A DNA stretch of 64,000 nucleotides from JAJPXC01 sp964628905 (GTDB taxonomy: Bacteria > Bacteroidota > Bacteroidia > Bacteroidales > Muribaculaceae): positions 1-64,000 of the forward strand of contig CAZVNS010000008.1 of NCBI GenBank assembly GCA_964628905.1, in the 5' to 3' direction. Shown piece by piece: positions 53,343-61,000 of the stretch (its first letter is position 1; each line of letters begins with the position of its first letter). Under the pieces are notes generated by a model that did no database searches, was not told the origin of the DNA, and was given only the letters and a program-made list of their open reading frames with translations. The translations under genes and the position numbers were made by a program.

Positions 53343-53395
53343 GGTCGAGGGGTGTTAAAGGGTTAATAGTATGTAATGTGCGCAGTGGTGAAAAT

Positions 53396-53434
53396 GGAGG
53401 CTGCTCCTGGGCTGTGGCTGTCGGCGCAGCCTCC
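53396..53434. repeat. Hairpin between the HTH gene and the tRNA-like element
   Basis: GGAGGCTGC (53396-53404) pairs exactly with GCAGCCTCC (53426-53434). It follows the tRNA-like element in the direction of early transcription and may terminate or process that RNA. The 53343-53466 gap holds nothing else I can identify. Confidence 0.5.
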
Positions 53435-53466
53435 GAAATCAACCATGTGCAACATTACGCTGCTTG

Positions 53467-53551
53467 TGGGGTGGGCGGGAGTCGAACCCGCAGCTAAGGA
53501 TGCCACGCACTCTTGCGCTATCCTCATGCTCTACCGTTGAGCTACCGCCCC
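53467..53551 (-). tRNA. tRNA-like gene with an enlarged anticodon arm
   Basis: On the minus strand the element has a 7-bp acceptor stem (GGGGCGG/CCACCCC with one C-A mismatch), a perfect D-arm box (TAGCTCAACGGTAGAGC) and a perfect T-arm (GCGGG-TTCGACT-CCCGC). The anticodon arm is abnormal: a stem of ~7 pairs (TGAGGAT/ATCCTTA) closes an 18-base loop instead of 7, and the loop can form its own GCGC/GTGC mini-stem. CCA is not encoded. An anticodon cannot be assigned. It may be a degenerate phage tRNA, a tRNA with inserted bases, or a tRNA-mimic RNA. Confidence 0.6.
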
Positions 53552-53653
53552 TTGTCGACGTTTCACAACGGCGACAATCTGAAAATTAACTGTTATGAGA
53601 ACTTATCATGCGTTGAACTATAAGTGTGATTTGGTAGGTCTTGGTGTTTATGT

Positions 53654-53847
53654 TCATGCCATCCAAAGTCGCATCAGGTCGCGTCCGAGGTAGTAGGGGC
53701 GCAGGGTGCGCTTGCCGTAGCGCGGACGGAGCTGCCCGCGGTTGACCCAGTTGCGGATTGTGTTGCGGCACACGCTCAGGACTGCCGCCGCCTGAGTGGC
53801 GTTGTATCTGCGCCGTCGGGGTGTATTTCAGGGGGTATCGGTATCAT
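53654..53847 (-). pseudogene. HTH_17/excisionase-like gene with a frameshift
   Basis: One minus-strand frame encodes a clear excisionase-type helix-turn-helix (YNATQAAAVLSVCRNTIRNW, then VNRGQLRPRYGK ... DLMRLWMA-stop) but has a stop 21 bases before and no start. The ATG at 53847, overlapping the upstream gene's stop, opens another frame (MIPIPPEIHP) that would join the HTH frame if the C4 run in CACCCCGACGG had one more C. Either a one-base deletion has broken the gene, a -1 frameshift is used, or the run was misread. Confidence 0.65.
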
Positions 53848-54002
53848 GGCAGCATCGTGGGGTTAGAGGCCTCATCGTCGTAATAGCCTACCCACTTGAG
53901 GTATTTACGGCAAATGCGCTTGGTGGTGCTTTGGATTGAGCGGGCGATGTCGAGGATGGTGAGTCTCACGCCTTTGTTGGTTGTATAAGTCATTGTATTC
54001 AT
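53844..54002 (-). CDS. Small basic early protein (52 aa)
   Basis: An ATG at 54002 opens MNTMTYTTNKGVRLTILDIA, followed by RSIQSTTKRICRKYLKWVGY and an acidic end. The short helix-turn-helix-like region and lysine/arginine content suggest a DNA-binding regulator. Its stop overlaps the ATG of the frameshifted HTH gene, so the two were translationally coupled. Confidence 0.6.
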   Translation of the reverse strand: MNTMTYTTNKGVRLTILDIARSIQSTTKRICRKYLKWVGYYDDEASNPTMLP

Positions 54003-54032
54003 AAGGATGGGGTGTTAATCGTTGGTGATGTA

Positions 54033-54230
54033 TCAGTCTACTACATGGTCGTAGAGGAACCATCGGAGCTCCCGGAGTATGTCGAGGGCCTCCTGACTCT
54101 CGGCGATTTTGATGTAAGCGTCGACATCGGTGTAGCGGATATATTTCTTCGTTTCAGCAAGTTCAATAAGCTTGCGGTCGAAGTCGGTCATCGTGGTGGG
54201 TACTGTTGTTGCTTTTTTCATGATTGACAT
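54033..54230 (-). CDS. Small early protein of unknown function (65 aa)
   Basis: A helical protein with the sequence MTDFDRKLIELAETKKYIRY and SQEALDILRELRWFLYDHVV. The start may be at 54230 (MSIMKKATT) or the ATG at 54221. Second gene of the leftward early operon. Confidence 0.65.
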   Translation of the reverse strand: MSIMKKATTVPTTMTDFDRKLIELAETKKYIRYTDVDAYIKIAESQEALDILRELRWFLYDHVVD

Positions 54231-54240
54231 TGTTTAGGGG

Positions 54241-54435
54241 TTATTTAAGTCGGGTGATGGTCTGCGCACCTGAGCGTTGAGTTGTTTGAAACAGGTAGCC
54301 TTTCTCTTTCATTTTGACGCAAGTTTTGATTACGGTCTTGGGAGAATAGCCGTCAGGAGCGATGCGCACATCGCCGACCTGCATCTCTGCAAGGGCGTCG
54401 GCCAGTGTGCCGGTTTTGAGTTTTTTTATTTCCAT
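54241..54435 (-). CDS. First gene of the early operon, small protein (64 aa)
   Basis: Begins MEIKKLKTGTLADALAEMQV and ends QTTQRSGAQTITRLK. The layout (GDVRIAPDGYSPKTVIKTCV) looks like a small winged-helix or recombinase-binding fold, but I do not recognise a family. The chosen ATG at 54435 is the first downstream of the operator region; the frame upstream of it crosses the operators. Confidence 0.7.
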   Translation of the reverse strand: MEIKKLKTGTLADALAEMQVGDVRIAPDGYSPKTVIKTCVKMKEKGYLFQTTQRSGAQTITRLK

Positions 54436-54473
54436 CGTTATGGGTTTAGAATACTTTTTAGTAACTTTGAGTG

Positions 54474-54523
54474 CAAAGATAAACGATAATTTTCGGAATA
54501 AACGATAATTTATAAACGATAAT
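54474..54523. promoter_or_regulatory. Early operator-promoter region: three ATAAACGATAAT repeats
   Basis: ATAAACGATAAT occurs at 54479-54490, 54498-54509 and 54512-54523, the last ending at the ATG of the XRE gene. The first copy overlaps a minus-strand -7 box TATCTTTG (54481-54474) that would drive the leftward early operon. This is the expected layout of a repressor that blocks the early promoter and controls its own gene; binding is inferred. Confidence 0.75.
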
Positions 54524-54943
54524 ATGTTAAATAATGTCAATACGGTTATTAGCAACCAGTTAGCGAGAATAACAAAGGAGCGAAAGTTGAAGGATGCTGA
54601 TATACTAAGGAAATGTGGTTTTACCCGCCCAACACTTAATAAGATAAAAAATGGAGGTAATATCAACGTTGAAACTTTAGCTGCTCTTGCAAATGGACTG
54701 GGAGTTAAGGTTAGCTTCTTCCTCGACGAGAATATCGTTGTAGAAGAATATCATGCGTATGGCGAAAGGGGGTTGGCAGTTAAACATATAGATGTTGTAG
54801 ACCAACGCGAAGTGACGGATACTGCCTTTAGGGCACATGATACAGATGATATTCTGGAACTGAGAAATCAGATTGACATACTGCAAAGAGAATTGCTTGA
54901 TGCTCGAGCAGAAATTATCAACTTAATGAAAGAACTGAAATGA
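54524..54943 (+). CDS. XRE-family repressor
   Basis: A protein of 139 residues with an N-terminal XRE helix-turn-helix (~8-62: LRKCGFTRPTLNKIKNGGNI; LAALANGLGVKVSFFLDE) and a C-terminal coiled coil (LRNQIDILQRELLDARAEII) likely for dimerisation. It faces the early operon across three operator-like repeats, so it is the best candidate for the prophage lysogeny repressor. Its stop overlaps the next start by 4 bases. Confidence 0.85.
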   Translation: MLNNVNTVISNQLARITKERKLKDADILRKCGFTRPTLNKIKNGGNINVETLAALANGLGVKVSFFLDENIVVEEYHAYGERGLAVKHIDVVDQREVTDTAFRAHDTDDILELRNQIDILQRELLDARAEIINLMKELK

Positions 54944-55386
54944 AAACTCTTGTAAGGAGCTTGTTGGGTTTTATATACAGTTGCCTTATAAGCGTGTTGT
55001 TTTTCGTTGGGTTTGTTTGGCTATTATTGAGATGTCTGATTTATCTTAATGGCTTTTGGGGCGCGTCGGCGGCTATATGCGCAATTGTGGTTTCTATATC
55101 ATGGATAGCGGAGCGGGGGCTGGAGCTGCTTTCAATTCCATTTAATTGGCTTTGGAACGAAAAGTTTATTTCGCGACTCTCTTCTTGTTTGCCAGCTATT
55201 ATAGTTGGGCTTTGGGCGATATCCACCCCGTGGCGAATTCCATTCCAATTCTCTGCCGGCGACTGGGTTATAACCACTGTATGGCTCTTTTGTGTTGCAG
55301 TTTTCTATTATAATCTTGCCACCATGTCGATAATCAGCACGCATATGGGAAGAGTCGATTTTGATAACAATCCAGCCACCATGTAG
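54940..55386 (+). CDS. Four-helix membrane protein coupled to the repressor
   Basis: A protein of 148 residues with hydrophobic segments at about 5-33 (LLGFIYSCLISVLFFVGFVW), 42-56 (ASAAICAIVVSISWI), 82-97 and 107-127 (WVITTVWLFCVAVFYYNLA). It starts within the repressor's stop codon, so it is probably made in the lysogen. A role in excluding other phages or in an abortive response is plausible, but no family is recognised. Confidence 0.7.
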   Translation: MKTLVRSLLGFIYSCLISVLFFVGFVWLLLRCLIYLNGFWGASAAICAIVVSISWIAERGLELLSIPFNWLWNEKFISRLSSCLPAIIVGLWAISTPWRIPFQFSAGDWVITTVWLFCVAVFYYNLATMSIISTHMGRVDFDNNPATM

Positions 55387-55441
55387 AAGTTTTAGACAAC
55401 CAGGAGAAAATAGACTGAATTTTAAATATGTTTGAAATAAA

Positions 55442-55609
55442 ATGGAATTACTCATCCCTGCAATAATCATAGGCTTTGTTGGTGGATGCCTCGACAGGTT
55501 TACGGACTGCCCCAAGGTTTGGTGCTTCCTGATTGGTGTTGGTGTGTTCTTCTTCTACGTGTTTACAGAAGCCCTAATCACAACAATCAAAATCAAGAGA
55601 AACAAATGA
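55442..55609 (+). CDS. Small membrane protein (55 aa)
   Basis: MELLIPAIIIGFVGGCLDRF, then a second hydrophobic segment CFLIGVGVFFFYVFTEALIT and a basic end (IKIKRNK). A two-pass membrane peptide. Its stop overlaps the next start (ATGA), which supports it as a real gene in a coupled series. Confidence 0.6.
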   Translation: MELLIPAIIIGFVGGCLDRFTDCPKVWCFLIGVGVFFFYVFTEALITTIKIKRNK

Positions 55610-55995
55610 GAAAGCTATCATTAGTGCTTGTCGCAATCTTTTTGCCCTTGGGCATGTCGGCAAAAGAGTTTGCCTGGTTCTGCGCCGTTGAATGGACAGA
55701 GGAGAAGCCGGAATGGGTATTTGTCAATGAGGACGTGAGACATAACGCTGATGGGACATACAGAATTTTTGTCAAGTGGGAATTTCCCGAAACCAAGAAG
55801 AAAGCAATGCAGGTATTGCTAATCTCGGCAGATTTCGACAAAACAATTGTTGTTTCATCTGTCGGATATGACAAGGATGGCAATTCGGAATATTCTCAAG
55901 ATTATCCATATGGCAGAGAATGGATGTATGTTTTACCAGGATCCTATGCAAAGGCCATAATAGAAACAACCAAAGAAATACTTATGAAGAAATGA
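55606..55995 (+). CDS. Secreted/periplasmic protein of unknown function (129 aa)
   Basis: MRKLSLVLVAIFLPLGMSAK is a typical signal peptide (cleavage likely after the MSA). The mature part is beta-rich (KPEWVFVNEDVRHNADGTYR; FVKWEFPETKKKAMQVLLIS). The start at 55606 was chosen because it begins the signal peptide and overlaps the preceding stop. Its own stop overlaps the next start. Confidence 0.7.
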   Translation: MRKLSLVLVAIFLPLGMSAKEFAWFCAVEWTEEKPEWVFVNEDVRHNADGTYRIFVKWEFPETKKKAMQVLLISADFDKTIVVSSVGYDKDGNSEYSQDYPYGREWMYVLPGSYAKAIIETTKEILMKK

Positions 55996-56249
55996 CGGAA
56001 GAAGAAGCAATGGATTTTATGAACTCCCCTCTCCCCGAAAGATTTCACAAATACATGGTGACAGAGGTCTGTAGCGAGGAGGATTATCAGGAGTGTATGA
56101 GAAACAATCGATATAACTATTTACCAATGCTTCAACGCATAAAAGAACAAATCCCGGCTGAATTTTTTGCCTACTTTCACGATTTATTGTGCGAAGAAGA
56201 GTATCAATGGTACAGCCAACAGTTTAAAAAATCATTAGGATTACAATAA
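55992..56249 (+). CDS. Small acidic protein of unknown function (85 aa)
   Basis: Begins MTEEEAMDFMNSPLPERFHK and continues with YNYLPMLQRIKEQIPAEFFA, a helical acidic protein with aromatic residues. The start at 55992 overlaps the preceding stop. Last of a chain of closely spaced genes beginning with the repressor. Confidence 0.65.
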   Translation: MTEEEAMDFMNSPLPERFHKYMVTEVCSEEDYQECMRNNRYNYLPMLQRIKEQIPAEFFAYFHDLLCEEEYQWYSQQFKKSLGLQ

Positions 56250-56267
56250 CCCCCACAAAAGTCGCCC

Positions 56268-56396
56268 ATGGAGTTGAAAGAATTTATAAAGATAGCTATC
56301 TGTGACATCACGGATGCCATAAGCGAACTTCAGTCAGAGCTTAACAATAGTCTTCAGCGTTCCGTTGATACTCCCTGTCGCACACGTGTTGGATGA
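56268..56396 (+). CDS. Short ORF, possibly a truncated gene (42 aa)
   Basis: MELKEFIKIAICDITDAISE begins a good amphipathic helix, but the frame ends soon after in SVDTPCRTRVG. The N-terminus resembles openings of longer helical proteins, so this may be a decayed 5' end. The stretch 56397-56726 has short open frames on both strands, and I can support none of them. Confidence 0.4.
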   Translation: MELKEFIKIAICDITDAISELQSELNNSLQRSVDTPCRTRVG

Positions 56397-56726
56397 CGTT
56401 CGGAAGAGAGATTTAGCTACACGGGATTGTCTGCGTCGGATGAATCAGGAGCGGAAGTCGATCTACGAGGACAAAACTCGGGAATGGCAGGAGAGCTAAA
56501 CATAACATCAACCCAGTTGTATCCCGTAAGCCACAAAAAAGCAGATGCTGCCATTTCCCCCGCGCAATTTGCATCGGGCGATTTCCCGGCATAAAGGAAG
56601 AACAGGCGCGCATACAACCTGCGGTAACGTCACTGGCGATATTTCTTAACTAAATTTCCATAGCGTCAAGATAATAAGACCCACATACAAACTCTTGAAA
56701 ATTCAATTGTCAAACGCCAACGCCAA

Positions 56727-56996
56727 ATGATAAATCAAGAAAAGCTAAAGATGATAGAGCTGGCGATCAACTCGCGCCCATGCCCAATTTGTGGTAGATG
56801 TCACAAGGTTGTATTGCGACAGAACTCAATCCACTCCTCGGCGATGTCTTCAACGGTCAATGTCTTATTCCCTACGGGAGATTTGGTGGTGGTTGAAGCC
56901 AATGATGACTCTTGCGATGGGTTCGCCATGCGCGTGGCTAATTTCGTGAGGTCAAATGGTGCTTCACTGATAACCTTGCCGTTTGATATGATATAA
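56727..56996 (+). CDS. Possible small zinc-ribbon-like protein (89 aa), conflicts with the minus-strand gene
   Basis: The N-terminal part (MIELAINSRPCPICGRCHKV) has a Cys-x2-Cys-x2-Cys-His cluster that could bind zinc; the rest is less convincing. It overlaps the minus-strand ORF 56801-57007, which has a promoter. Only one of the two is likely to be real. Confidence 0.35.
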   Translation: MINQEKLKMIELAINSRPCPICGRCHKVVLRQNSIHSSAMSSTVNVLFPTGDLVVVEANDDSCDGFAMRVANFVRSNGASLITLPFDMI

Positions 56997-57007
56997 GCCT
57001 TTTTCAT
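56801..57007 (-). CDS. Small protein under a late-type promoter (68 aa)
   Basis: MKKAYIISNGKVISEAPFDL ... TLTVEDIAEEWIEFCRNTTL. The ATG lies 4 bases after the -7 box of late-type promoter 8, so the transcript would be nearly leaderless. That promoter is the main evidence for preferring it over the opposing 89-residue frame. Function unknown. Confidence 0.5.
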   Translation of the reverse strand: MKKAYIISNGKVISEAPFDLTKLATRMANPSQESSLASTTTKSPVGNKTLTVEDIAEEWIEFCRNTTL

Positions 57008-57011
57008 AGTG

Positions 57012-57052
57012 TTAAAGATAAACCTTGATACAAAACCTCAAAATTTAAGTTT
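57012..57052 (-). promoter_or_regulatory. Late-type promoter 8 (for 56801-57007)
   Basis: Minus-strand AAACTTAAA (57052-57044), 24 bases, ATCTTTAA (57019-57012; -7 box TATCTTTA). It lies in the divergent gap before the 57060 gene. Confidence 0.6.
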
Positions 57053-57059
57053 TGAAACA

Positions 57060-57419
57060 ATGAACGGAGAATGGCCTTTTTGTGAGAGCGATGGCTGCTT
57101 TGAGGAGCTGAAGCAGGCCGCATGGAATATCCTGCACGAAAATCCTGGCACTGAGTGCGGGGATTGGATAGCCATGCTGATAGAGCAATATCCATTGGAG
57201 GTAGTGGACGCACTCGGTACAAATCCTGTTGAGGTAGAGGCGCAGCTATCCGACATGTGGGATTGCATGGACTTCGATGACGCTCTGACTGAAGAAACCC
57301 ACACGTTCGCAGAATGGGCAGAATACTTTGCCACCGACCGCTCGATTGAACTCTACGACAAACTCACCGAAGCGAGACGCGAAATAATCAATTTTAAGCG
57401 CATTCTCCACCGCGAATGA
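57060..57419 (+). CDS. Small acidic protein near attR (119 aa)
   Basis: Begins MNGEWPFCESDGCFEELKQA and has a helical middle (GDWIAMLIEQYPLEVVDALG) and a charged end (YDKLTEARREIINFKRILHR). The ATG at 57060 is preferred to an in-frame start at 57009 that lies within promoter 8. Similar helical proteins occur widely in Bacteroidales mobile elements. No function can be assigned. Confidence 0.65.
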   Translation: MNGEWPFCESDGCFEELKQAAWNILHENPGTECGDWIAMLIEQYPLEVVDALGTNPVEVEAQLSDMWDCMDFDDALTEETHTFAEWAEYFATDRSIELYDKLTEARREIINFKRILHRE

Positions 57420-57622
57420 ACAAATCCTCATCCGAGCGCACAAAACGGAAATACGGGCAACTCTGCAAGAATTAAAGGCACCCTAACAATAAGCATCGAG
57501 AAACAAAACAACGAATGGAAAAGTAGTATAATGCGAGCATAGGTTTTTACGGCAGTATCATATGAAAGGTGGGGTCAACTTACAAAATTGACGTAACTCC
57601 AACTTAATCATCAAAATCTGTG
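57420..57622. other. Right attachment arm
   Basis: No gene is visible here. The stretch contains one ACTTACAAAAT arm-type site (57578-57588) 38 bases from the core, matching the first site on the left arm. Confidence 0.55.
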
Positions 57623-57640
57623 CGCGGCGCAGGCCGCAAT
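57623..57640. other. attR core, joined to a second ppdK tail
   Basis: Exact copy of the 18-bp attL core. It is followed by ATAGAGGACTAA, which completes the codons AAQAAIED-stop of ppdK with synonymous differences from the left copy, then by a ppdK-type terminator and an integrase start. So the sequence right of attR is itself the left end of another ppdK-specific element. Confidence 0.85.
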
Positions 57641-57675
57641 AGAGGACTAAGACATAGTCCCTGACACATAAAGCT

Positions 57676-57717
57676 CTTAGGCTGTAATTCGTTGGAAAAC
57701 AACGGTTACAGCCTAAG
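57676..57717 (+). terminator. Second ppdK-tail terminator
   Basis: CTTAGGCTGTAA (57676-57687) pairs exactly with TTACAGCCTAAG (57706-57717), then TTGTTCTTAGG. Same position relative to the ppdK stop as the hairpin at 1925-1970, with unrelated stem bases. Confidence 0.7.
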
Positions 57718-57775
57718 TTGTTCTTAGGCGGTTCGTACATTTGGATTTGGTTTTAAAGCCAAATGAGCACGATTT

Positions 57776-57839
57776 GTTTACAAATAGTTTACCAAATTTT
57801 GGCCCCGTGTTTACACAATGTTTACAAAGAAGTTTACAA
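57776..57839 (+). repeat. GTTTACAA repeats of the remnant element
   Basis: GTTTACAA or one-base variants occur at 57776, 57787, 57809, 57820 and 57832, all direct, between the second core and the integrase remnant. They mirror the ACTTACAA series of the intact prophage but differ in sequence, suggesting arm sites for an integrase of related but distinct specificity. Confidence 0.6.
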
Positions 57840-57856
57840 ACAAAATCAACAAGTAA

Positions 57857-57973
57857 ATGGCTACATTCAAACCAGTTGTAAGAAACCTAAAGGCCGACGG
57901 CCTTTACCAAGTGTACATCCGCGTCGTACACCGTAGCCGTATTGTTTTGCAAGGCTTATCATTATTTCTTTAA
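57857..57973 (+). pseudogene. 5' remnant of a second ppdK-specific integrase
   Basis: MATFKPVVRNLKADGLYQVY, then IRVVHRSR, aligns with the first ~29 residues of the intact integrase (MATFKATVRTPRKDGFYQVY IRVVHNSK). Similarity ends near 57944 and a stop follows at 57971. Everything after the break, on the minus strand, belongs to the restriction locus, so a deletion or rearrangement has fused the two. Confidence 0.85.
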
Positions 57974-58019
57974 GGTCAACAACGCGCTTGCGTGTTTTGA
58001 CCATTGCAGTCACGCTCAT
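57944..58019 (-). pseudogene. Truncated small gene after hsdR
   Basis: An ATG at 58019, 34 bases after the hsdR stop, opens MSVTAMVKTRKRVVDLKEIM followed by ISLAKQ. The frame then runs into the antisense of the integrase remnant, so the gene has lost its 3' part at the junction near 57944. Too little is left to name it. Confidence 0.45.
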
Positions 58020-58053
58020 GATGATGCGATGTTATGCGGTTAATACTTTTCGG

Positions 58054-61000
58054 TCATAGCCCCGAACGATTGTATCGGATGTTTGACAGATGGTCGGCAT
58101 TTTCGATTGCGAGGCGCACAAGATTGGCGAAGTCGTGACGGAACAACTCGTCAGCACGATACTGGCGGTAGAGCGAAAGGTCAGAGTTACGTTGCTGCGC
58201 CATTGCGCGGTTAAGAATGTCCTCAAACATTCTTTCGGCCGCTTCTGTGTCGGGGTTGCCGACCACGGTATTCTGATATTGTGCGGCGGCAGTTACAATC
58301 TGAGCAATGCTGATAACTTTTGCACGCTGTTCTTCGGGTGTGGCATCCCATCCGTTCATGTGGCGTTCGTTGAAATGCTGAATAATCAACTCGATTGTCA
58401 CCGGGTCTTCATCGGTGCTTCCGGCATTTACCATTTTTGGTGCAAGAGGATCTAATCGGGTTTCATCAGCATCTAATTCGATATGCTCGTTTAGGGCGGT
58501 GCGACCGAGACAATAAGTGTTAAGGTCGGCATGATCAAGCAGGTCAGTAACATCGATACCTCCGCCCGTAGGTACTTTCAGCTGAGGTATCAGCAATCGC
58601 AGATACCAAAACATCTTCTCCCATGCTGGAGCGTCAAAAGCCATAAGCGCGGCAATGCGTGAATAAACTTTCACAAATTGCTTACACTTCATCTTAAAAT
58701 CGGCTTTGCCGTTTTCAGGCCAATCAATTTCCTCATCGAAACGATGTTGTGCGGTATCAAGTATAGGCGATAGTTGGTCTTGATCAGCACCGTTATGATA
58801 TAACACGTTGAATTGCTCAACTTCTTCTTCGGTAAACACTCCAAGGTCAAGGAGTGTTTCTCGAAGCTCACTGAGCACATTAGGGTCAGTAGCCTGGTCG
58901 AGAGTTGTTGACGTATAGAAATCGTCGAAAGCGGTTTTCATATCGTCAACGGTATTGAAGAAGTCAAGAACAAAGATGTCTTCGCTGCGCTTGTTGTTGT
59001 CGGGCGATGTGCGGTTAAGGCGCGAAAGCGTCTGAACTGCGAGAACTCCGCCAAGAGGCTTGTCGATATACATTGTCGAAAGCAACTCCTGATCAAAGCC
59101 GGTGAGATATTTGTTGGCCACAACGAGTATTCGGTTTTCGGGTTTCTCAAATTCCTTAGCGGTGTTTGATTCAGGGAAACCGTTAAGCCCGGCTTCGGTA
59201 TATTCAACTCCGTCAACATCTTTTGTGCCGGAAAAGGCAATAAGGATATTGTATGGCAAATGGCGGCTTTCGGCCAATTTGCGAAGTGCGAAATAATATC
59301 TGATTGCGCACTCAATATCCTTGGTTACCACCATAGACTTTGCCTTACCGTGAAGCCTGCGCGAACGGAAGACTTTCGCATCGAAGTGACTGAGCATTAC
59401 ACCAGCCTTAGCCTCAATTGTATGCGGCTCGCGCTCCACCATCTTACGAAGTAGTTTCTGCGCCTTGCATTCGTCGTATTCAGGATTTTCCTCCGTGCTC
59501 TTGATTATTTCGTAGAAACTATGGTAAGTGGTATAATTTGTGAGGACGTCGAGGATAAATCCTTCTTCAATGGCCTGTTTCATCGAGTAGAGATGGAACG
59601 GCTCAAAACTGCCGTCAGGCTGTTCAATGCCGAAACGTTCAAGAGTCTCGCGTTTGGGCGTGGCGGTGAAAGCGAAATAAGAGGCATTTGGACTCATCTT
59701 TCGCTCCTGAATGAGTTTGTCGATAAGTTCATCGATGTCACCGCCATTCTGGTCCGGGTCGCGATAGGTAGTGGCGTTCAGTTTGTCGGCGGCTATACCG
59801 CTCTGACTACTGTGGGCCTCGTCGATGATAATGGCGAAGTTATTATCGTTCATATCCCTTACATCGTTCACAATGTGGGGGAATTTCTGAATGGTCGTAA
59901 GTATGATGCGTTTGCCGGCTTCGATGGCTTCTTTCAGTTGAGTAGATGTGTCAGCATGGGTGACAATCTTCTTGTTGTTGGCAAACGCCTTGACATTGGC
60001 GGTCAGCTGTGTGTCAAGTACTTTGCGGTCTGTTACAATGATGATGGTGTTAAACAGTTGCTTGTCGAGAGCCACAGCGCGAGCGGCATCCATCGTCGCC
60101 GGAGTCGCCTTTATCAGCTTAAAGGCGAGCCATGAAATTGAATTGGTTTTGCCTGACCCTGCCGAATGTTGTATAAGATATTTACCTCCTACGCCTGCGG
60201 TGCCAACCTCGTCGAGCAAACGGTTGACAACGTCAAGTTGGTGGTATCGGGGGAAGATAAGTTTTTTGGCGTTCTTCATGACGTGAGGAACAACCGTTTT
60301 GCTCTTGGCCTCGCCATAATCAAACATAGCGAAGTTGCTTATAATGTCGGCTATTATATCTTTGCGGAGTATGCGCTCCCATAGATACGAGGTCTTGTGA
60401 CCGTTGGGGTTAACTGGATTTCCAGCACCCTGACCTTTGGGCAGACCTTGATTGAAGGGCATAAAGTATGACGATTTGCCAGTGAGCCTTGTGCAGAAGT
60501 AAATCTCATCTTTATCGAGGGCAAAGTGGGCAATACAACGACCATACATCAAGAGGGGGTCGCGTGGGTCTCGGTTCTCGCGGTACTGCTTTATGGCATC
60601 ATATTTGGCGGTCTGACCGGTCCAGGGATTCTTCAGCTCAAAGGTGAAGATAGGAAGGCCGTTGACAAACAGCACCATGTCAATCTCGTTGCCGGGTCGT
60701 GTCAGTGAGTATGTTGATTGGCGAGTAACCGAAAATTGGTTAAGAGCATACAGGCGGTGGCTTTCAGCCGAGTCAGCTGCACTGGGGCGAGGATAAAACA
60801 GTTTCAGGCGTTTGTCACCCTGGAGGTTGTCGACCTCGATACCTTTGCGGAGCACTTCGAGCATGCCCACGGCCTCAATCTTTCGCTTCAATTCCTTTTC
60901 TACGCGCTCACGCAGATTTCCTCTGCCGTGCCATTGGGCGAGAGTATCGGCCTGTGTGGATTCGAAGAACGACCAGAGACGACGTTGGTCAACGGCCTCA

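Noticed and set aside
56413..56617. Two minus-strand frames of 66 codons in the right accessory region
   Set aside because: They overlap each other in different frames, and neither has a promoter or a convincing family signature.
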